Positions 1 through 7,762 are shown, numbered from the stretch's first letter. The stretch is 64,000 bases of DNA from Dyella acidisoli (GCF_030160295.1 NZ_BSOB01000061.1:62664-126663); one strand, 5' to 3'. Made by a program: numbers and translations. Notes: generated by a model from the letters alone, not told the origin.

Positions 1-1481
1 GTGGCAATCAGGTGAACTACACCTATGACGCGAACGGTCGCGTCAGCGGTGTCACCGCCAGCACCGGCAGCGGCACCAGTACGCTGGTCAGCAACGTGAC
101 CTATTTGCCGTTTGGGCCAGTCAGCGGCTATACGCTAGGCAATGGTCAGGCGGTCACGCGGACGTACGATGCCAATTACCGCCTGACGGACCTCATCAGT
201 CCGGCGTTTACGCTGCACGTGGCGCGCGACGCGATGGGTGACATCACCGCCATCGGCAACAGCGCGGGTGCCAATCCGGCGACGGAGACGTACAGCTACG
301 ACCCACTCTATCGTTTGACGGCGGTTACAGAGGCGGACGGCAGCACGCTTGAAAGCGTCACCTATAACCAAACGGGTGATCGTCTGAGCAAGGCCGGCAG
401 CGGCTTGGCTACTGGTGCGTATAGCTACAACACCAATACCCATCAGCTCACTGCAACGGGCAATGCAGCACGTACGGTGGACGCCAACGGCAACACTACG
501 GCGATATCGCAAGCCGGCAGCACGTATGGGTTCGGTTACAACGCGCAAAACAAGCTGATCTTGGCGCAGCTCAACCAGAGCACGACTGCGACCTACACAT
601 ACAATGCAGATGACGAGCGCGTAGCGAAAACGGTCGCTGGAACGACAGAGCGCTACAACTATGGGGCAGATAGCCAGCTCTTGAGCGAGTACGGGGCGAC
701 CAACCGAGAATACGTCTATCTTGGTGATATCCCTGTAGCCAACCTGGATACGCAAGGCGCCACTACATCGGTCACCTATGTGACTGCTGATCACTTAGGG
801 GCGCCGAGAGCTGTTTCGGATAGCAGCGGTAACACGGTGTGGGCGTGGGCGTATCAAGGCAACCCGTGGGGCGAGCAACAGCCAACCAGCAGCGGCTACA
901 CCTATAACCTGCGACTTCCGGGTCAGTATTTCGATTTAGAGACGGGATGGAATTACAACGGTGCACGCTACTACGACTCGGCAACTGGAAGATTTCCGCA
1001 ACCTGATCCCATTGGTCAAGCAGGTGGTTTGGGGTTGTACGTTTACGGGCTAAACAACCCCTTTATTTACTCAGATCCTGATGGGTTGTCGCCGAATTCG
1101 ATTTGGGGTGGGACGAATGGCAGCTCAGCAAATCGCACTTGTCCGGGTGTTGGCAAAGGTGGGAAAGATTGTGAAGAGCAGGCAGAAGAAGATGAGGCTA
1201 TATGTCGAAGCTTGCCGAACACAAATCGCGAGGAAAGTGCGATTCGCCGCAGATGCTGGGCAAGCGTGCAAGAGAGGTTCGGTGCCTGCGAGGCTGGTCG
1301 ACCACTACCTCCCTTGGTAACCTGGAGCGTGGCTGCACCGGATGCCCAGCCCTCGAATCAGAATCCGAACAATTCGAATCCAAATACGCATACGACACCG
1401 GTCTTGCCACTGTTTGAACCAACCCCAATTCCAACTCCGGCCCCAATGCCTATTTTTGAACCGGCTATTCCAATTCTTTGA
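1..1481 (+). CDS. RHS repeat protein, C-terminal part (5' end outside window)
   Basis: The frame is open to the window edge, so this is the 3' part of a larger gene. YD/RHS repeats recur (YTYDANGR, YSYDPLYRL, YTYNADDER) and are followed at about residues 305-360 of the visible part by the RHS core, with the hallmark GARYYDSATGRF and DPIG. After DPDGLSP the sequence switches to a variable tip of about 125 residues. The tip has five cysteines, a charged helix, and a low-complexity Asn/Pro tail ending the protein. In this family the core forms a shell around a polymorphic C-terminal toxin. The tip shows no nuclease or deaminase motif I recognise, so its activity is unknown. Small immunity-like genes follow directly. 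Confidence 0.9.
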   Translation, partial: GNQVNYTYDANGRVSGVTASTGSGTSTLVSNVTYLPFGPVSGYTLGNGQAVTRTYDANYRLTDLISPAFTLHVARDAMGDITAIGNSAGANPATETYSYDPLYRLTAVTEADGSTLESVTYNQTGDRLSKAGSGLATGAYSYNTNTHQLTATGNAARTVDANGNTTAISQAGSTYGFGYNAQNKLILAQLNQSTTATYTYNADDERVAKTVAGTTERYNYGADSQLLSEYGATNREYVYLGDIPVANLDTQGATTSVTYVTADHLGAPRAVSDSSGNTVWAWAYQGNPWGEQQPTSSGYTYNLRLPGQYFDLETGWNYNGARYYDSATGRFPQPDPIGQAGGLGLYVYGLNNPFIYSDPDGLSPNSIWGGTNGSSANRTCPGVGKGGKDCEEQAEEDEAICRSLPNTNREESAIRRRCWASVQERFGACEAGRPLPPLVTWSVAAPDAQPSNQNPNNSNPNTHTTPVLPLFEPTPIPTPAPMPIFEPAIPIL

Positions 1482-1498
1482 CCTCTGAGTACTGCCCG

Positions 1499-1819
1499 AT
1501 GAAGCTCGAAAAAGTTAACAGTGTCATTGCTAAACGAACCCTTCAGGCGAAGGATGGTCGCGAAATTGAAATAATTTTTGGAACGCCCGAAGAATTTCCG
1601 GATGGCAAAGACTTCTATTGTCCTTTTCAAGTTATCGGTTTGGGTGATGAAAGGGTTAGATACGCCGGTGGAGTTGATTCCATGCAAGCACTTCTCCTTG
1701 CATTGAAAAAGCTCTCCTATTACATCACCTCGCGGGATGAGGTGATGAATGGGGAGGTTCAGTGGCTGGGCGAACCCGATCTTGGGTTATTGCCTGCGTA
1801 TCAGGATGACCTGGACTGA
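1499..1819 (+). CDS. small immunity-like protein (DUF6968-like)
   Basis: A 106-residue acidic cytosolic protein with no signal peptide or membrane span. ATG 1499 was chosen over an upstream TTG at 1478 because the TTG would overlap the RHS stop codon, and family members begin at about MKLEKVNSVIAKR. The remembered DUF6968 pattern is visible: an N-terminal strand (VIAKRTL), a central GLGDERVRYAGGVDSMQALLLAL block and a short acidic tail. It starts 17 bp after the RHS gene, the usual position of an immunity gene for the RHS tip. The immunity role is inferred from position, and the DUF name is from memory. Confidence 0.7.
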   Translation: MKLEKVNSVIAKRTLQAKDGREIEIIFGTPEEFPDGKDFYCPFQVIGLGDERVRYAGGVDSMQALLLALKKLSYYITSRDEVMNGEVQWLGEPDLGLLPAYQDDLD

Positions 1820-1862
1820 AAGTAGCGCGGAAATTCAGGCTTTGGGAGATGCATAGAGGAAA

Positions 1863-2186
1863 ATGAGTACATCATCAAATCGCGTCGTCGCTACCCGTAA
1901 GCTCGCTTATGCATATAAAGACGATCCAGAAAGAAGGGCCTTCACCGTTTGCATCAACGAACCATATCTTTTGACAGAGGGATCGGTTGACTTTGATTTC
2001 GCTGAGGGAACCGCAGGCTGTGCCATAAGCTTCGAAGGTCTCCCTGAAAGGGAGCTGACAGTACACGGAGCGGATTCGGTCCAGGCAATCGAACTTGCAG
2101 TAAGCGCGATGGAGGCTTATTTGCGCAGGTTAAGCAAGAAATATGATTTCTACTTCGAGGACGGTGAACCTTATTTTGAAGACTAA
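1863..2186 (+). CDS. second small immunity-like paralogue
   Basis: A 107-residue protein preceded by AGAGGA 3 nt before ATG. It has the same layout as the previous gene: VVATRKL at the N-terminus matches VIAKRTL, and GADSVQAIELAV matches GGVDSMQALLLAL, with an acidic aromatic tail (YDFYFEDGEPYFED). The two are divergent paralogues rather than a recent duplication. It lies 43 bp downstream of the first copy on the same strand. Tandem immunity paralogues behind an RHS gene are typical of loci that have exchanged toxin tips, so this may be an orphan immunity gene for a lost tip. That role is inferred. Confidence 0.65.
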   Translation: MSTSSNRVVATRKLAYAYKDDPERRAFTVCINEPYLLTEGSVDFDFAEGTAGCAISFEGLPERELTVHGADSVQAIELAVSAMEAYLRRLSKKYDFYFEDGEPYFED

Positions 2187-2465
2187 CGGGCGATAACGAT
2201 CCTTCATACGCCGGCATGGAAACTGCGTCGAGCAATTTTAGTCACGCTGCAAAGCACCGAATTGGGCGCACCGCGTTTTAAGCCCGCGATCAAAGTAAAC
2301 ACTGCCGCGATTGCTATGCCAATGCCCGTACAGACCAGACACCAGAACACGCCGAGATCAACATGGTCGTTGGAAAAGACTGCGGCGATTGCAGCTGGTG
2401 ACGGGATCAAAGCCGATACACTAGAAGCGTTGGGCTTTTACACGATGCTGCCGTGAACAATGAAA

Positions 2466-2487
2466 GACCCGGCGCGGTGGCCGGGTT
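2466..2487 (-). terminator. hairpin, possible terminator of the 2509-2940 gene
   Basis: A 7-bp GC stem (ACCCGGC/GCCGGGT) with a 6-nt loop lies 22 bp past the stop of the minus-strand gene. On that strand it is followed by CTTTCA, so the T-run is short and termination would be weak. The stretch 2187-2508 otherwise holds no gene I can support. Confidence 0.4.
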
Positions 2488-2508
2488 CGTCGGGTGTGCC
2501 TGAAAATG

Positions 2509-2940
2509 CTAATGAGCGATATCCACTACGCCACCTGACCAGTTGAGGGCAGGAAGCATTTTTCCATCCAGATCCCCCTGCATGTCCCCAATGAAGCAGA
2601 GCTTTGCTCCATCAGGTGCGCGCATAACAGCCTCTCGGACTTTATTTCGGAGAGGTGTTTGTCCAATTGCCACTTCTTGCAGTATCAGCGACTGCTGATC
2701 GCCCATGGGAAGATTTATCAGGGCTTCAAGCGCAGCGCGTCCGATAAGCGTGAGGTGTGGTTCGCCATCTTGTACGTAACCGCCGGATAGGCAGCAATAA
2801 ATCTTCTTGGTTTTGAAAGTTACTTCTAAAACCATGAGAGCAATCGGTCTACCTTCCGGTACGCCCATTACAGACTGAATCTCTGCAATGGTCTCCGGTT
2901 CCGGTTTTGTACCCCCGATCAATTTGGATGATAGTGACAC
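2509..2940 (-). CDS. hypothetical protein, island gene
   Basis: A 143-residue soluble protein that I do not recognise. It starts at GTG 2940, preceded by AAAGGA with a 7-nt spacer, which makes it a convincing gene. It is a mixed alpha/beta sequence without signal peptide or membrane segment; the middle has a strand-rich CCLSGGYVQDGEPHLTLIG stretch and the C-terminus is FIGDMQGDLDGKMLPALNWSGG. It lies between the RHS/immunity genes and the integrase, is transcribed away from the integrase, and has imperfect direct repeats upstream. Base composition looks lower in GC than the core genome to the right. No function is assigned. Confidence 0.55.
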   Translation of the reverse strand: MSLSSKLIGGTKPEPETIAEIQSVMGVPEGRPIALMVLEVTFKTKKIYCCLSGGYVQDGEPHLTLIGRAALEALINLPMGDQQSLILQEVAIGQTPLRNKVREAVMRAPDGAKLCFIGDMQGDLDGKMLPALNWSGGVVDIAH

Positions 2941-3063
2941 TGTGCATTCCTTTAGCGTTGCTTGAGGTTCTTAGTGTGCCATCACTACTTTGCTAGCTGC
3001 GATCACGACCATACCGCTGGGGCTTTCTATCGAGGTTGGCGGTTATATGCCCCCGAGGAAGCG

Positions 3064-3109
3064 TATGAGACAGAGTGAGCCGCCTTCGTCCTATGTCGAT
3101 CTTTTTACC
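3064..3109. repeat. imperfect direct repeat, copy 1
   Basis: A 46-bp segment beginning TATGAGACAGAGTGAGCCGC and ending TTTTTACC. It matches copy 2 at about three quarters of positions, with conserved blocks TATGAGACAG, TGAGCCGC, TCCTATG and TTTTACC. GTTATAT lies 12-15 bp before both copies. Both are in the gene-poor gap between 2940 and 3244, upstream of the 2509-2940 gene. Confidence 0.6.
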
Positions 3110-3179
3110 CAGCAGGCATCGTCAAGAGGCGGTGCTTTTCCTTTTCCTCTTATGTTGTGTGTTATATCCACTGACTAGG

Positions 3180-3225
3180 TATGAGACAGTCTGAGCCGCT
3201 TTGCTCCTATGTTTGCAGTTTTACC
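3180..3225. repeat. imperfect direct repeat, copy 2
   Basis: Second copy, beginning TATGAGACAGTCTGAGCCGC, 116 bp after the first and in the same orientation. Function unknown; possibly paired binding sites or remnants of a duplicated small element. Confidence 0.6.
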
Positions 3226-3243
3226 TGTGCCATCCATGCGAAT

Positions 3244-3396
3244 TCAGTGACAGCCAAAGACCCGCACGAAAGCCACAGCGGCGATTGCGAACATACCGAG
3301 CACGGCGGTGGTGGCGATGGTGAATGTCCCAAGGACGACCAAAGGACGCAAGTACGGGTCGCGGAGGGTTCGTTTGACTCCGTTGAACAGGCTCAT
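3244..3396 (-). CDS. 50-residue single-span membrane protein
   Basis: A tiny protein starting at ATG 3396, which overlaps the TGA of the upstream gene in an ATGA arrangement, so translation is probably coupled. The first 17 residues are polar and basic (VKRTLRDPYLRP). Residues about 19-45 form one hydrophobic segment rich in V, A, T and I, and the protein ends VRVFGCH. The length, single span and coupling recall accessory small membrane proteins such as toxins, holin-like or inhibitor peptides, but there is no match I can name. A longer reading to 3498 exists but runs inside the upstream gene, so the coupled start is preferred. Confidence 0.45.
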   Translation of the reverse strand: MSLFNGVKRTLRDPYLRPLVVLGTFTIATTAVLGMFAIAAVAFVRVFGCH

Positions 3397-3650
3397 TCGG
3401 AAGTAACCGCATAGTTCAGCGTAGCCTCTCTGGCATGCATCAGATGCCGTACCAGCCACGACTTCCCAGGGCTCAATCCGTGCTCCTCGCCCTCGCAAAG
3501 CAATTCGTCTATGGCCGCTAGTGCGGTGAGGGTGAAATCGTTGGCTGCTGTCGTGGTTGCAGCTGCATTTATCACGAATAGGGGTGTGGGTTTCGTTGCA
3601 GGCATCTCCAAGAGGATGGGGTCAAGGTCTGTTGTTTGGATGATGGTCAT
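3393..3650 (-). CDS. hypothetical 85-residue protein next to integrase
   Basis: An ATG start at 3650 is preceded by AAAGAGG with a 6-nt spacer, a good ribosome site. The protein has an Ala/Thr-rich middle (INAAATTTAANDF) followed by a predicted helical C-terminal half (LTALAAIDELLCEGEEHGL, SWLVRHLMHAREATLN). There is no signal peptide. It is the first gene after the integrase on the same strand and is translationally coupled to the 50-residue membrane protein. I do not recognise the family; position suggests an accessory gene of the integrated element. Confidence 0.5.
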   Translation of the reverse strand: MTIIQTTDLDPILLEMPATKPTPLFVINAAATTTAANDFTLTALAAIDELLCEGEEHGLSPGKSWLVRHLMHAREATLNYAVTSE

Positions 3651-3748
3651 ACTTGGCCTCTTTGGGCAGTCGTTAGGTGCCCATGGGGTTCTGAGGGGGG
3701 ATTGGGGAAAACTACAGATCAGAACAGGCAGACGCGAAAGCAGACGGG

Positions 3749-4978
3749 TTATCCGACTTTCCGGAAAGGAACGACGCTGGCGCCGTTCTTCAGTCCGTCA
3801 AGATAATCCGCCCATGCCTGCATCATGCGGGTGCGCTCCTCTAGGTATTGCGCAGCGTGCGTGTATGCGGCCCGGACCTTGTTCGATTCTGCATGGGCTA
3901 GTTGGCGTTCGATTGCGTCGGCGTTCCAGCCCATCTCGTTCAGCCGGGAAGCGGCCATGCTCCTGAAGCCATGGCCGGTCATTTCGTCCTTCGCATAACC
4001 TAAGCGCCGTAGGGCGGCATTGACCGTGTTTTCGGACATGGGGCGGCTGTGCGTGCGGATGCTTGGGAAGACATAGCGGCCAGCACCCGTGAGTCCGTGT
4101 AACTCTTTCAGCGCACTGATCGCCTGTTTAGACAGCGGCACGATGTGCGGGGCTTTCATCTTCATGCGTTCGCCAGGGATGCGCCAGATTGCACCATCCA
4201 GATCGATCTCGCGCCACTCTGCGCAGCGAAGCTCGCCAGGACGAACAAACACGAGCGGGGCCAGCTTCAGAGCACATAGCGTAACGAACTGACCACTGAA
4301 GCCATCGATGGCCCGCAGTAGTTCCCCTATGCGAGATGGTTCGGTAATCGTGGCCCGATGGGTGTGTGCTGGGTTGGAGAACAGGCCGCGCAGGCTGGCG
4401 GTGATATCGCTGTGTGTTCTCCCTTCAAGCACCGCCCAGCGGAATACTTGTCCGGCAGTGATCTTGGCTCGATGAGCGGTATGTTGCTTACCCGCCGCTT
4501 CAACTTTCCGCAGCGCATCCCGAAGCTCAAGGGCTGTAATCTGGGTTATAGGCTGCGAGCCGATTTCAGGAAACAGATAGGATTCAAGTCTCCAACGGTC
4601 TTTAGCTGCGGTCGTCTCTGCGGTCTTACCGCGAGCATCGCGCCACGCCATCCAGTCGCGGGCTACTACCTCGAACGTTTCTTCGGCACTGGTAGCGGTT
4701 TCAATCCGTTCTGCTTTAGAGGCTTGCTTGGCTGCGCCGGGATCAGTGCCGTTCGCTAGCAGTTTACGCGCGGCGTCACGCTGCTCTCGTGCTTCAGATA
4801 GAGAAACCCTTGGGTACACGCCGAACGAAAGGAGCTTCTCCTTTCCTGCGTAGCGATACTTCATCCTCCAATAGCGCGCGCCATCCGGCTTGATCAACAA
4901 GTACAGGCCGCCGCTGTCGGAGAGTTTGTAGGCTTTGTTAGAAGGCTTAGCTTTGCGTATCGCTGTATCAGTGAGCAC
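3749..4978 (-). CDS. tyrosine recombinase/integrase, P4-like (DUF4102 arm domain)
   Basis: A 409-residue site-specific integrase. Residues 1-85 form the N-terminal arm-binding DUF4102 domain (DSGGLYLLIKPDG, YRYAGKEKLLSFGVYP), 100-200 the core-binding SAM-like domain, and 220-385 the catalytic domain. The catalytic set is complete: R246 in VRPGEL, H336-x-x-R339 in GHGFRS, H362 in LAHAE and the nucleophile Y372 in AAYTH. The start is GTG 4978 with a weak ribosome site. It lies 230 bp from the 3' end of tRNA-Leu and is transcribed away from it, the classic layout of an island integrated at a tRNA. It appears intact and would cut and rejoin att sites. Confidence 0.93.
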   Translation of the reverse strand: MLTDTAIRKAKPSNKAYKLSDSGGLYLLIKPDGARYWRMKYRYAGKEKLLSFGVYPRVSLSEAREQRDAARKLLANGTDPGAAKQASKAERIETATSAEETFEVVARDWMAWRDARGKTAETTAAKDRWRLESYLFPEIGSQPITQITALELRDALRKVEAAGKQHTAHRAKITAGQVFRWAVLEGRTHSDITASLRGLFSNPAHTHRATITEPSRIGELLRAIDGFSGQFVTLCALKLAPLVFVRPGELRCAEWREIDLDGAIWRIPGERMKMKAPHIVPLSKQAISALKELHGLTGAGRYVFPSIRTHSRPMSENTVNAALRRLGYAKDEMTGHGFRSMAASRLNEMGWNADAIERQLAHAESNKVRAAYTHAAQYLEERTRMMQAWADYLDGLKNGASVVPFRKVG

Positions 4979-4979
4979 G

Positions 4980-5084
4980 TGGGGTATCCGCAGTTCCTAT
5001 TGCGTTGAAAGCCCCAAGACGTTTGGGGGTATCAGCAAATTCTTGCGGAGCCTAACTTGAGCAAGTACCCCCGTAAATACCCCC
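4980..5084. promoter_or_regulatory. repeated GGGGGTA boxes in the attachment region
   Basis: Four short boxes lie between the integrase start and the tRNA. TGGGGTA is at 4980 and GGGGGTA at 5025, and inverted copies TACCCCC are at 5066 and 5078, the last two 12 bp apart in direct repeat. Such spaced boxes are expected for integrase arm-type sites or an excisionase/AlpA-like regulator overlapping the integrase promoter. The role is inferred. Confidence 0.5.
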
Positions 5085-5140
5085 ATGTGACCTGAGCTTG
5101 CTTGGTCACTGGTGATATTCGATGAGATAGTTAGATATGA

Positions 5141-5166
5141 AAAAACCCGCATTTCTGCGGGCTTTT
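5141..5166 (-). terminator. rho-independent terminator of tRNA-Leu
   Basis: On the minus strand a CCCGCA/TGCGGG stem with a 4-nt loop is followed by six T residues. It lies about 45 bp past the mature tRNA 3' end. Confidence 0.8.
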
Positions 5167-5208
5167 CTGAGATTCAGAGCTGTGTTGATACTGCATGCAA
5201 CACGCTAC

Positions 5209-5294
5209 TGGTACCGGTGATAGGACTCGAACCTACACGACATCGCTGCCAGTGGATTTTGAGTCCACCGCGTCTACCATTCCGCCACACCGGC
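5209..5294 (-). tRNA. tRNA-Leu (anticodon CAA)
   Basis: An 86-nt tRNA with encoded CCA. The acceptor is GCCGGTG pairing with CACCGGT, the D-arm contains TGGCGGAATGGTAGACGC typical of class II tRNA-Leu, and the anticodon loop CTCAAAA sits on a GTGGA/TCCAC stem. A variable arm is present, and the T-arm contains GGTTCGAGTCC. Its 3' end faces the integrase at 4978, so it is the likely integration target. A second copy of the tRNA 3' end is not in the window, so the far island boundary lies to the left of position 1. Confidence 0.96.
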
Positions 5295-5320
5295 AAGTGC
5301 GAACGCCTATTATGCCGGTT

Positions 5321-5911
5321 TCAATTCACCGGGTCGAGACTTAACTTGCGATCCTGGCGCTGATAGCAGTGATCGCCGCCGGCGGGCTGGAACACGGCGC
5401 AATGCGTCATGTTGCCGGAGTAGATGTGCAGGCTCACGGCGATGGCGTCGTCGCTGGGGTTGCGGATGGTGTGGTACTCGTGGGGCGGGATCAGGCTGCC
5501 GGCGGAGCCGGGGCCAGCCTGGATCGAGCCCACCGGCTGAAAGCAGTACAGCCCATCCTGGCCGCTGGCGGCGGGCAGCTGCTCGTACTGAACCACTTCC
5601 AGCGCTCCACTCCAGACGCCTTCCACGCACCACATGCCGCAGTGATCGTGGATGGGTGTGCCTTGGCCGGGTCCCCAGGTCATGGCGACCACGCAGTAGC
5701 CGTATTCGTCGCTGTGGTACAGCTCGCGGCGGGCGTAGCGGTTCTCGGCAGTTTCGAACACGCAGGCCGGCAGCTTGATTTCCTGGCTCTGGATCAACTT
5801 GCACAGGCTGTTGCGCAGGCTATCGGTGATGGCGGGCGTGGAGCCCTTGGTGACCGCCGCGTCGATGGCCTGGATCAGTTTCTGACAGCCGGGGAATTCA
5901 GTGGTGAGCAT
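5321..5911 (-). CDS. cysteine dioxygenase family protein
   Basis: A 196-residue cupin of the CDO type I family, which oxidises the thiol of cysteine (or a close analogue such as 3-mercaptopropionate) to a sulfinate with non-haem iron. Iron ligands are visible as H88 and H90 in GTPIHDHCGMW and probably H147 in HEYHTIRN; the second cupin motif also carries the expected PP-HEYH. Length matches the family. It is transcribed toward tRNA-Leu and is the first gene of the core chromosome outside the island. Substrate choice between cysteine and 3-mercaptopropionate cannot be decided from sequence here. Confidence 0.85.
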   Translation of the reverse strand: MLTTEFPGCQKLIQAIDAAVTKGSTPAITDSLRNSLCKLIQSQEIKLPACVFETAENRYARRELYHSDEYGYCVVAMTWGPGQGTPIHDHCGMWCVEGVWSGALEVVQYEQLPAASGQDGLYCFQPVGSIQAGPGSAGSLIPPHEYHTIRNPSDDAIAVSLHIYSGNMTHCAVFQPAGGDHCYQRQDRKLSLDPVN

Positions 5912-6026
5912 CGGATATCTCTTCAGAATTACTGCACTCGTCGGAGGCCGGCCTGTTGACGCCGCGATGACGCTTCTCTGCTAGCCTTTCCCAAGCGGCG
6001 CCCGAACTGGCCCGCGGGGGGAATCC

Positions 6027-6344
6027 ATGAGTGTGATGGTGATTGTAGCGTACCGCCCGAAGTCGGGGTGCGCGGAGGAGCTGGAGGCTCTGGTTCGCGA
6101 GCACGTGCCGTGTTTGCGCGCCCTGGGCTTGGTCACTGACAGGCCCGCGCAGGCCATGCGAGGCCTGGACGGCATCATCGTCGAGGTGTTCGAGTGGAAG
6201 GAAGGCGCCATTGAGGATGCCCACAAAAGCTCCCGCGTGGTGGAGCTGTGGGAGCGCTTCGCCAGCGCCTGCGACTATGTGCCGCTGCGTGAATTGCCGG
6301 AAGCAGGGAAGATGTTCGCGGAGTTCAGGCCATTGGCGTTGTAG
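6027..6344 (+). CDS. small ABM/ferredoxin-fold-like protein
   Basis: A 105-residue protein with the layout of dimeric alpha-beta barrel proteins: strand MVIVAYRPK, helix CAEELEALVREHVPCLRALG, strand IIVEVFEWK, and helix SRVVELWERFASACDYVPL. It resembles antibiotic-biosynthesis-monooxygenase-like or stress-responsive small domains, but no catalytic residues are diagnostic. It is divergent from the cysteine dioxygenase, and the start ATG follows GGGGGAATCC. No partner is evident; functional assignment is left open. Confidence 0.6.
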   Translation: MSVMVIVAYRPKSGCAEELEALVREHVPCLRALGLVTDRPAQAMRGLDGIIVEVFEWKEGAIEDAHKSSRVVELWERFASACDYVPLRELPEAGKMFAEFRPLAL

Positions 6345-6375
6345 GTTGCCATGAAAGCATGCGTTCCCTAACGGT

Positions 6376-6453
6376 CGTCATTCCCGCGAAAGCGGGAATC
6401 CATGTGCTCCGATACATCCCTGGAAATGGATTCCCGCTTTCGCGGGAATGACG
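6376..6453. repeat. REP-like inverted pair (CGTCATTCCCGC type)
   Basis: Two facing copies of a unit starting CGTCATTCCCGCGAAAGCGG, each a small palindrome (CCCGCGAAAGCGGG) by itself and together forming an inverted repeat. Related pairs occur at 19959-20064, 30481-30560 and, in a CGTCGTCCCGGC variant, at 33388-33473. Confidence 0.85.
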
Positions 6454-6526
6454 GCTTCTCAGCGGTGACTTTCATTGTGGCCGACGCCCAGTGCTTCATG
6501 ACTGTAGGGCGCAAATCTCGGCATTG

Positions 6527-7627
6527 TCAAAGACGTGAAAGAAAACCGCCGATCGCACGGCTGTAGTTCTCGATATCCACGAGAAATGCATCGTGGCCTT
6601 GCGGCGAATTCAGGGCCACGAATTCCACGTTCGCGCCAGCTGCCTGTAGCCCTTCGGCAATCTGTTCCTGCTGTTCCAGCGGAAACAGGATGTCGGTGCT
6701 GACGCCGATCACCAGCGCCTGTTCGACACGGATACGTTTGAGGCCTTCCATCATGTTGCCGTTGCCGTATTCGGCCATGTCGAACCAATCGCTGGCGCGC
6801 GATAAGTACAAATAACTGTTGGGATCGAAGCTGTGCACGAAACGGCGCGCATGCCCTTCGAGGTAGGACTCCACCTGGAATTCGAAACCGAACGGCTGCT
6901 CTTCACGTTGCTCGGCATCGAGCCGGATGCGTGCGAAGCGACCGTTCCATTCCATCGCGGAACGGTAAGTGATCACACCGAGCTTGCGCGCGATGCTCAT
7001 GCCGATATCCGGATAGCGTTCGTGGTCGTAATGCCCGCCGTTCCAGTTGGGATCGAGCCGGATCGCCTCGCGTTGCAGCGAGCGGATCGCAATGGCGAAC
7101 GGTTGCGCTTGCGGCGCGGTATCCACGCTGATGTGCGTACGCACGCTGTCGGGGTGCAGCACCATGTAGCCCAGCGCGCTCATGCCGCCCATGGAACAGC
7201 CGAGCAGGCAACCGAGTTGATCGATCCCCAAACTCTTGACCAGCGCATGCGCCGCGTTAGCGACGTCTTCCAGTGAGAGATCGGGGAAATTCAGGCGATA
7301 GGGTTCGCCAGTGGCCGGATCGATCGAAGCAGGGCAGGTGGAGCCCTTGTCGCTGCCCAGCGAATTCATGCAGATCACGAACCAGCGTGTGGTATCGATC
7401 GCCTTGCCAGGGCCAAGCATGCCTTCCCACCAGCCATGCGAGGGATCTTCCGTATTGGAGGCGGCGTGTGCGCTGGGCGACAGGCCGGTGAGGATCAGCA
7501 TCGCGTTGCCGCGCGTGGCGTTCAAACTGCCCCAGGTTTCGTAGGCGACGCGTGCACCATGCAGCGTACCGCCGCGTTTCATCGCGAACGGAGAGGGGAG
7601 GTTGAAGTACTTGCGTGCATCGCTCAT
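6527..7627 (-). CDS. MetX-family acyltransferase, probable serine O-succinyltransferase
   Basis: An alpha/beta-hydrolase of the homoserine O-acyltransferase family. Counting from the upstream ATG at 7642, the triad is S150 in GCSMGGM, D317 in GVSTDILFP and H350 in QGHDAF. The acyl-binding segment GLSPSAHAASNTEDPSHGWW differs from the LTGDxHVAG form of true homoserine acetyltransferases. It matches what I recall of the serine O-succinyltransferases of Xanthomonadales, which feed cysteine synthesis. ATG 7627 was chosen because AAGGA lies 6 nt upstream of it; the upstream ATG at 7642 has only GGCGGA. It follows ccmI by 136 bp and may be read from the ccm transcript. Confidence 0.85.
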   Translation of the reverse strand: MSDARKYFNLPSPFAMKRGGTLHGARVAYETWGSLNATRGNAMLILTGLSPSAHAASNTEDPSHGWWEGMLGPGKAIDTTRWFVICMNSLGSDKGSTCPASIDPATGEPYRLNFPDLSLEDVANAAHALVKSLGIDQLGCLLGCSMGGMSALGYMVLHPDSVRTHISVDTAPQAQPFAIAIRSLQREAIRLDPNWNGGHYDHERYPDIGMSIARKLGVITYRSAMEWNGRFARIRLDAEQREEQPFGFEFQVESYLEGHARRFVHSFDPNSYLYLSRASDWFDMAEYGNGNMMEGLKRIRVEQALVIGVSTDILFPLEQQEQIAEGLQAAGANVEFVALNSPQGHDAFLVDIENYSRAIGGFLSRL

Positions 7628-7762
7628 TACCGGTCCTTGCATGACATTCCGCCTGATGGGCTTCGCACGGGGTGTTTTACTGGATTCTGGTCTGCACCGG
7701 AACGAAGGCGAGGAAAATCAGGCATCGCCAACGCTCATATGGCTATGCCAAATGCGCGAACT

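Noticed and set aside
2204-2410. 68-codon minus frame with a hydrophobic segment
   Set aside because: Starts only at TTG without a ribosome site; the hydrophobic stretch alone is not enough.
2262-2456. 64-codon plus frame after the immunity genes
   Set aside because: TTG start, no ribosome site, no recognisable pattern.
5369-5959. 196-codon plus-strand frame opposite cysteine dioxygenase
   Set aside because: The minus-strand protein has the iron ligands and fold of the family; the plus frame has none.
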